Translations under genes and position numbers: made by a program
Notes under the pieces: generated by a model
Database searches by the model: none
What the model was told of the DNA's origin: nothing
What the model saw: only the letters and a program-made list of their open reading frames with translations
In this document: positions 8,416-11,401 of the stretch, in pieces
How the letters are laid out: each line of letters begins with the position of its first letter
Numbering within the stretch: the first letter of the stretch is position 1
DNA from: an uncultured Alphaproteobacteria bacterium
GTDB lineage: Bacteria; Pseudomonadota; Alphaproteobacteria; RF32; CAG-239
Assembly: GCA_944392285.1 (NCBI GenBank)
Contig: CALXWF010000116.1
Location: 1-11,401 of the forward strand
Direction: 5' to 3'
Length of the DNA stretch: 11,401 bases

Positions 8416-8434
8416 AGCTAGATAGTGTGGCAAG

Positions 8435-8514
8435 TAATAAGAAACGAGGTAAAAATTTTTTGAGTGTACATAGAGGTACACGACTAAAAATTTTATACTG
8501 AAGTTTCTGTATTA
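8435..8514. repeat. Palindromic element, copy A (80 bp)
   Basis: The element is a nearly complete inverted repeat. Its outer arms are TAATAAGAAAC and GTTTCTGTATTA, its middle arms AAAAATTTTTT and AAAAATTTTAT, and its core stem GTGTAC (8464-8469) with GTACAC (8476-8481) around the loop ATAGAG. It matches copy C base for base in length, with 71 of 80 identical. It lies in the convergent gap between uvrB and rlmH. No coding capacity is seen. It could act as a bidirectional terminator or mRNA-end stabiliser, or be a non-autonomous mobile element. Confidence 0.88.
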
Positions 8515-8545
8515 ATTGCCCGCTAGAGAACTTTTATATAAGAAA
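8504..8545 (+). repeat. 42-bp direct repeat, copy 2
   Basis: This is the second copy of the repeat at 8374-8415. Its first 11 bases are the right end of palindrome A and its last 3 are the left edge of palindrome D. GAACTTT (8528-8534) can pair with AAAGTTC (8543-8549), which is not possible in copy 1. Confidence 0.9.
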
Positions 8546-8666
8546 GTTCGGAGAACGTGTCTAGTAGAGTGATTTAAGCGGCGAAAAAAAATTTTAGCGT
8601 ACATAGAAGTACGTGAATTTTTTGAGACCGCGCAAAATTGCTCTACTAGGCCATTATACGAACTTT
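8543..8666. repeat. Long palindrome, variant D, reaching the rlmH stop
   Basis: An outer stem AAAGTTCG (8543-8550) with CGAACTTT (8659-8666) encloses CTAGTAGAG (8561-8569) with CTCTACTAG (8641-8649). Inside are A/T arms and a core stem GCGTAC (8597-8602) with GTACGT (8609-8614) around ATAGAA. The core matches copies B and C at 18 of 20 positions, but the outer arms are unrelated to theirs. The right end overlaps the rlmH stop codon. Between converging uvrB and rlmH it may stop transcription from both sides; it lacks a GC-rich stem with a clean T tract. Confidence 0.85.
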
Positions 8667-9105
8667 ATTCCCGATGATAGGGATGCCCCTCAATAATCTT
8701 TTCCAGACGATAGATTTGTTCCGAGAGAACGGCACGCATTAACATATGCGGAAGCGTCAGACGCCCGAAAGAAAGGAGTAAATCGGCCTTGTCGCGGGTA
8801 GATTGCAAATGCCCGTCAGCCCCGCCGATAAGAAAACAGATTTCCGAAGTGCCGTTAACTTGCCAATTTTTGATTTTGGCGGCCAGTTCAACACTTTTTA
8901 GATTTTCTCCGCGTTCATCAAGAACAATAACTTTGGCTGATGGCGGAATATGCTCTTGCAAAAATTTTGCTTCTTGCTCTTGGGTGCTGTTGTCTTGTTC
9001 TTTAATCGTCACCTTCCATGAGCAACGTTTGACATATTCGGCAATAATCTCGGCCTCAGGAGATTTTGCTTTACATTTTCCGATTGCTAAAATGGTTATC
9101 TTCAT
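8665..9105 (-). CDS. rlmH: 23S rRNA (pseudouridine1915-N3)-methyltransferase RlmH
   Basis: RlmH is a small SPOUT-class dimer that uses S-adenosylmethionine to methylate pseudouridine 1915 in helix 69 of 23S rRNA, acting on assembled 70S ribosomes. The 146 residues, slightly below the usual 155 or so, show MKITILAIGK at the start, VLDERG (61-66), the SAM-binding FLIGGADGH (91-99), LTLPHMLMRAVLSEQIYR (117-134) and the typical end HPYHRE. The ATG is supported by the conserved start; the best Shine-Dalgarno, GGGAG (complement of 9120-9124), is 14 bases away, farther than normal. It follows rsfS, but 227 bases containing palindromes B and C separate the two. The stop overlaps palindrome D. Confidence 0.96.
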   Translation of the reverse strand: MKITILAIGKCKAKSPEAEIIAEYVKRCSWKVTIKEQDNSTQEQEAKFLQEHIPPSAKVIVLDERGENLKSVELAAKIKNWQVNGTSEICFLIGGADGHLQSTRDKADLLLSFGRLTLPHMLMRAVLSEQIYRLEKIIEGHPYHRE

Positions 9106-9133
9106 GATTTATACAAATTCTCCCAAAAGCAGC

Positions 9134-9207
9134 ATAGAAGAAGAAAAATTTTTTGAACGTACACAAAAGTACGTGACTAAAAATTTTATCCCAAAGTTTC
9201 TGTATTA
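9134..9207. repeat. Palindromic element, copy B (left arm eroded)
   Basis: Positions 9143-9207 match copy C (9271-9335) at 63 of 65 bases, differing at 9157 and 9193. The core stem, loop ACAAAA and right arm to TATTA are intact. The left arm, ATAGAAGAAG before the A/T tract, is shorter than the ATAAGAAACGAGGG of copy C and pairs poorly with the right arm. It lies 28 bases upstream of the rlmH start and would be in the rlmH leader of an rsfS-rlmH transcript. Confidence 0.85.
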
Positions 9208-9241
9208 GATATCCTTAAGAGCGAGTTTTAATTAAAACCAG
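9208..9241 (-). other. Possible decayed copy of the rsfS 3' end
   Basis: On the minus strand this spacer reads TTAAAACTCGCTCTTAAG, against TTAAAACCCGCTCTGCGG in the last codons of rsfS (9339-9356). TGGT lies a similar distance upstream in both. Translated in the same frame it would give IKTRS and a stop, against VKTRSAAL in RsfS. Each stretch directly precedes, on the minus strand, a palindrome copy (B here, C after rsfS). A tandem duplication of rsfS tail plus palindrome would explain this, but the match is short. Confidence 0.35.
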
Positions 9242-9255
9242 ATATGCGAGACATA

Positions 9256-9335
9256 TAATAAGAAACGAGGGAAAAATTTTTTGAGCGTACACAAAAGTAC
9301 GTGACTAAAAATTTTATCCCGAAGTTTCTGTATTA
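9256..9335. repeat. Palindromic element, copy C (80 bp), supplies the rsfS stop
   Basis: The left arm (9256-9290) and right arm (9297-9335) form an imperfect hairpin around the loop ACAAAA. Paired parts are TAATAAGAAAC with GTTTCTGTATTA, GGG (9269-9271) with CCC (9318-9320), the A/T tracts, and the core GCGTAC (9285-9290) with GTACGT (9297-9302). The last three bases, TTA at 9333-9335, are the rsfS stop codon read on the minus strand. The full-length match is copy A, 821 bases away. Confidence 0.9.
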
Positions 9336-9683
9336 GAGGGCCGCAGAGCGGGTTTTAACAGAAGACCACATTTTCTCCAAACTATAAAATCCTCTAACTT
9401 CAGGCTTAAAGATGTGAACAATCACATCATAGGCATCAATCAAAACCCAATCTGCCTTTCCTTCGCCTTCTGTGGTGGACGGATAACCGGCAGCTTTCAA
9501 GGCTTGTGTTACATGTTCTGCCAAAGCGGCCACATGACGCTGCGACGTACCTGAAGCCACAACCATTTGGTTGGCAATAGAAGTTTTGCCGCGCAAATCA
9601 ATGACGACAATATCTTCGGCTTTATTGTCTTCTAAGGTTTTTTGTACAATATTCAAGACAGCGTCTTCTGATTTTTCAGTCAC
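9333..9683 (-). CDS. rsfS: Ribosome silencing factor RsfS
   Basis: RsfS (Iojap/YbeB family) binds L14 on the 50S subunit and blocks joining with 30S, lowering translation in stationary phase or starvation. The 116 residues contain IVVIDLRGKTSIANQMVVASG, then GTSQRHVAALAEHV (42-55), KADWVLIDAYDVIVHIF and RGFYSLEKMW, all family hallmarks. The start is GTG, fixed by AAGGAGA (complement of 9691-9697) 7 bases before it. It lies 17 bases after obgE in the same direction. The last residues (SSVKTRSAAL) run into palindrome C, which provides the stop codon, so the tail may have been reshaped by that element. nadD, a frequent upstream neighbour, is not here. Confidence 0.95.
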   Translation of the reverse strand: MTEKSEDAVLNIVQKTLEDNKAEDIVVIDLRGKTSIANQMVVASGTSQRHVAALAEHVTQALKAAGYPSTTEGEGKADWVLIDAYDVIVHIFKPEVRGFYSLEKMWSSVKTRSAAL

Positions 9684-9690
9684 TTAAAAT

Positions 9691-9697
9691 TCTCCTT
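9691..9697 (-). promoter_or_regulatory. Shine-Dalgarno fixing the GTG start of rsfS
   Basis: AAGGAGA on the minus strand stands 7 bases before GTG 9683-9681 and between the obgE stop and rsfS. It is the only strong ribosome-binding site in the gap and supports the GTG start. Confidence 0.85.
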
Positions 9698-9700
9698 AAA

Positions 9701-10756
9701 TTAGACGGGCGACCAAGGTTTATGTTCATCTTCGAGCGGGGCGGCTGCTTCCTCATTTTTGGCTCTGCGGTCACGGGTGATATATTTGTTAAGCTCCAAC
9801 AAACACTCAAACAAACCTTTTTTGGCCACGGCCGAAATCACATAAACTTTTTTACCGATAGCTTTTTCAAGGGCTTTTTGTTTTTTCTCAGCCTCGTCAT
9901 CGGGCAAAGCATCGGCTTTATTCAGAGCAATAACCTCGGGTTTTTCTGCCAGTTTGGGATTATAAAGCTCAAGCTCACGCCGAATAGCTTTATAATTTTG
10001 GACGGCATCTTCAGAGGTAATATCAACCAAATGCAAAAAAGCCGCACATCTTTCCACATGTTTTAAAAAGCGGTCCCCAAGACCGATTCCTTCATGAGCG
10101 CCTTCAATCAAGCCGGGAATATCGGCAATAACCATTTCATAATTATCCACCCAAGCCACACCCAAATTCGGATGCAAGGTTGTAAACGGATAATCGGCGA
10201 TTTTCGGTCTGGCCTTTGTAACGGCAGAAAGAAAGGTTGACTTACCGGCATTGGGCATGCCGATTAAGCCGACATCGGCAATAACTTTTAAGCGCAGCCA
10301 AATCCACATTTCTTGGCCGGGCCAACCCGGTTCGGCATAGCGCGGGGCTTGGTTAACCGAGGTTTTAAACTGTGCGTTACCGCGACCGCCATCACCCCCT
10401 TTGGCAAGAACAAAAGTTTGTCCGGGAGTCACCATATCAACAATAAGAGTTTCGCCGTCTTCGGCCAAAATTTCGGTACCGACCGGCACTTTAATAAGGA
10501 CATCATCACCTTTTTTGCCGGTTTTATCAGAACCCATACCATGTTGGCCGCGTTGCGCCTTAAAATGTTGCTGATAACGAAAATCAATCAGGGTATTGAG
10601 GTTTTCCACCGCCTCAACAATAACATCGCCGCCCTTACCGCCGTCACCGCCGTTAGGACCGCCGAACTCAATATATTTTTCTCTGCGAAAAGAAACGCAG
10701 CCGGCACCGCCGTCACCTGATTTAACAAATATTTTCGCTTGATCCAAAAACTTCAT
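9701..10756 (-). CDS. obgE: Obg-family GTPase ObgE (CgtA)
   Basis: ObgE is a GTPase of late 50S assembly, also tied to the (p)ppGpp response. The 351 residues show the glycine-rich Obg fold (1-158, GGPNGGDGGKGGDV at 32-45, GKGGDGGRGN-like at 120-127) and WPGQEMWIWLRLKVIADVGL at the domain junction. The G domain follows: P-loop GMPNAGKST (166-174), switch I region DYPFTTLHP (188-196), G3 DIPG (212-215), G4 NKAD (279-282) and G5 SAVAKKG (308-314). The tail is short and charged and ends WSPV, with no long C-terminal extension. It is the first gene after the rpmA terminator. The Shine-Dalgarno is weak (AAAAGAAC), and I find only a TATATT at 10789-10794 on the minus strand as a possible -10, with no convincing -35. 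Confidence 0.97.
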   Translation of the reverse strand: MKFLDQAKIFVKSGDGGAGCVSFRREKYIEFGGPNGGDGGKGGDVIVEAVENLNTLIDFRYQQHFKAQRGQHGMGSDKTGKKGDDVLIKVPVGTEILAEDGETLIVDMVTPGQTFVLAKGGDGGRGNAQFKTSVNQAPRYAEPGWPGQEMWIWLRLKVIADVGLIGMPNAGKSTFLSAVTKARPKIADYPFTTLHPNLGVAWVDNYEMVIADIPGLIEGAHEGIGLGDRFLKHVERCAAFLHLVDITSEDAVQNYKAIRRELELYNPKLAEKPEVIALNKADALPDDEAEKKQKALEKAIGKKVYVISAVAKKGLFECLLELNKYITRDRRAKNEEAAAPLEDEHKPWSPV

Positions 10757-10808
10757 GTTCTTTTACTTTTCTTGGTCTGACTATTTAGAATATATAATCG
10801 GCTTTTTT

Positions 10809-10840
10809 AGAAAAATGAAGGGGGTTTTTAACACCCCCTC
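10809..10840 (-). terminator. Rho-independent terminator after rpmA
   Basis: On the minus strand AGGGGGT pairs with ACCCCCT around a 7-base GTTAAAA loop (10819-10839) and is followed by TTCATTTTT. It starts about 25 bases after the rpmA stop and separates the L21-L27 unit from obgE. An upstream A run is lacking, so plus-strand activity is unlikely. Confidence 0.82.
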
Positions 10841-10864
10841 CACCGTTTATATTTTGTCTTCAAC

Positions 10865-11119
10865 CTATTCGGTAACAACAGAAACATAAGTTTTGTTGCC
10901 GGCTTTGGTTGAGAACTGAACTTTACCTTCAGCCGTGGCAAAAATGGTGTGATCTTTACCCATTCCGACATTGGCACCCGGATGATATTTGGTGCCGCGT
11001 TGACGGATAATGATGTTACCGGGGATAACGGCCTGACCGCCGGATTTTTTAATACCCAAGTAACGCCCGGCGGAATCGCGTCCGTTATTAGAACTACCGC
11101 CTGATTTCTTATGTGCCAT
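10865..11119 (-). CDS. rpmA: 50S ribosomal protein bL27
   Basis: bL27 is a 50S protein whose N-terminal tail reaches the peptidyl-transferase centre. The 84 residues are standard: MAHKKSGGSSNNGRDSAGRYLG, IIRQRGTKYHPGANVGMGKDHT, and FATAEGKVQF. The start has no cleavable extension of the Firmicutes type. GAGGAG (complement of 11128-11133) lies 8 bases before the ATG. It follows rplU by 27 bases in the usual rplU-rpmA pair, and a terminator closes the unit. Confidence 0.98.
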   Translation of the reverse strand: MAHKKSGGSSNNGRDSAGRYLGIKKSGGQAVIPGNIIIRQRGTKYHPGANVGMGKDHTIFATAEGKVQFSTKAGNKTYVSVVTE

Positions 11120-11146
11120 AATTCAATCTCCTCAATCTCTAACTAT

Positions 11147-11401
11147 CTATTTGCCCAAAATATCGGTAATTTTAACCAAAGTGATATTTTGTCTGTGACC
11201 GTTTTTACGGCGATAGTTGTGTCTTCTTTTCTTTTTGAAAACAATAACTTTAGCATCTTTAGCCTGTTTCAGAACGGTGGCTTTAACGCTGGCGCCGGCA
11301 ACCAAAGGAGTCCCGACAACTTCATCCAAAGCGAGAACTTCGTTAAAAACGACTTCTTTACCTTCATCAGCGGCGATTTTTTCAATTTTCAGTACATCAC
11401 C
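11147..11401 (-). CDS. rplU: 50S ribosomal protein bL21 (N-terminus outside window)
   Basis: bL21 binds 23S rRNA in the large subunit. The frame is open to the window edge, giving 84 C-terminal residues of about 100. They begin GDVLKIEKIAADEG and contain the family signature VIVFKKKRRHNYRRKNGHRQ, followed by TLVKITDI. A TTG at 11327-11329 is only an internal leucine (LALDEVVGTP). About 17 residues and the promoter lie beyond the right edge. Confidence 0.96.
   Translation of the reverse strand, partial: GDVLKIEKIAADEGKEVVFNEVLALDEVVGTPLVAGASVKATVLKQAKDAKVIVFKKKRRHNYRRKNGHRQNITLVKITDILGK

Noticed and set aside
8371..8434. Classical uvrB terminator directly after its stop
   Set aside because: No GC-rich stem with a T run was found there; only the repeat palindromes could serve this role.
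8789..9208. Plus-strand open frame opposite rlmH (139 codons)
   Set aside because: It is antisense to the conserved rlmH gene, has no ribosome-binding site, and runs into palindrome B.
8371..9335. CRISPR-like array, because of repeats and spacers
   Set aside because: Units are about 80 bp palindromes with related spacers of about 50 bp, only four or five units, and interrupted by rlmH. No short identical repeats and no cas genes.
8374..9335. Insertion sequence with transposase
   Set aside because: The only long frame inside is rlmH, a resident gene with its normal neighbour rsfS. Flanking palindromes are not unique to this pair as IS ends, since D differs from A, B and C.
9722..10720. Plus-strand open frames opposite obgE (at 9722-10066 and 10313-10720)
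   Set aside because: They are shadows of the strongly conserved obgE gene and have no start signals or recognisable products.
11147..11329. A 60-codon gene starting at a TTG in the rplU region
   Set aside because: The frame continues open to the window edge with typical bL21 sequence, so the TTG is an internal leucine.

Overview
The window looks like chromosome of a flagellated alphaproteobacterium of moderate to low GC with AT-rich intergenic DNA. The evidence is a FliL/FliM cluster followed by a DUF6468-type protein and a MotE-type protein, an arrangement I associate with Rhodospirillales-like Alphaproteobacteria, plus alphaproteobacterial-looking ObgE, RsfS and RlmH. Several genes start with GTG or TTG. 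The exact lineage cannot be read from the window; an uncultured, possibly host-associated member is a guess.

Layout. Positions 1-243 are the 3' end of an unrecognised gene closed by a strong terminator. A new plus-strand transcription unit starts after it: fliL, fliM, a DUF6468-type membrane/coiled-coil protein, motE, and a 1063-residue secreted TPR protein. These genes are spaced from -8 to +12 bases. The same unit appears to run straight into uvrB, whose Shine-Dalgarno lies inside the last codons of the TPR gene. From the right edge a minus-strand block faces it: rplU (partial), rpmA, a terminator, then obgE, rsfS and rlmH. The two blocks converge between uvrB and rlmH.

Function. FliL and FliM are parts of the basal body and switch complex. 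MotE belongs to a family that supports motor assembly or the periplasmic motor partner. The TPR protein has a signal peptide and beta-rich N-terminal half, and its place in the operon suggests a periplasmic structural or assembly role in the motor. UvrB is the nucleotide-excision repair damage-verification helicase. The minus-strand genes are all ribosome-related: L21 and L27, the ObgE 50S-assembly GTPase, the RsfS silencing factor and the RlmH 23S rRNA methyltransferase. proBA and nadD, often found between obgE and rsfS in Alphaproteobacteria, are absent here.

The most unusual part is the non-coding DNA around rlmH. Both flanks hold members of a family of long imperfect palindromes, about 80 bp and one larger variant, with a conserved GYGTAC-loop-GTACRY core. 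Copies recur at about 128-130 bp periods with related spacers. Two base-pair positions differ between copies in a compensatory way. One copy supplies the rsfS stop codon, and the spacer before it resembles a decayed copy of the rsfS 3' end. I see no transposase, CRISPR array, tRNA, rRNA or defence system.
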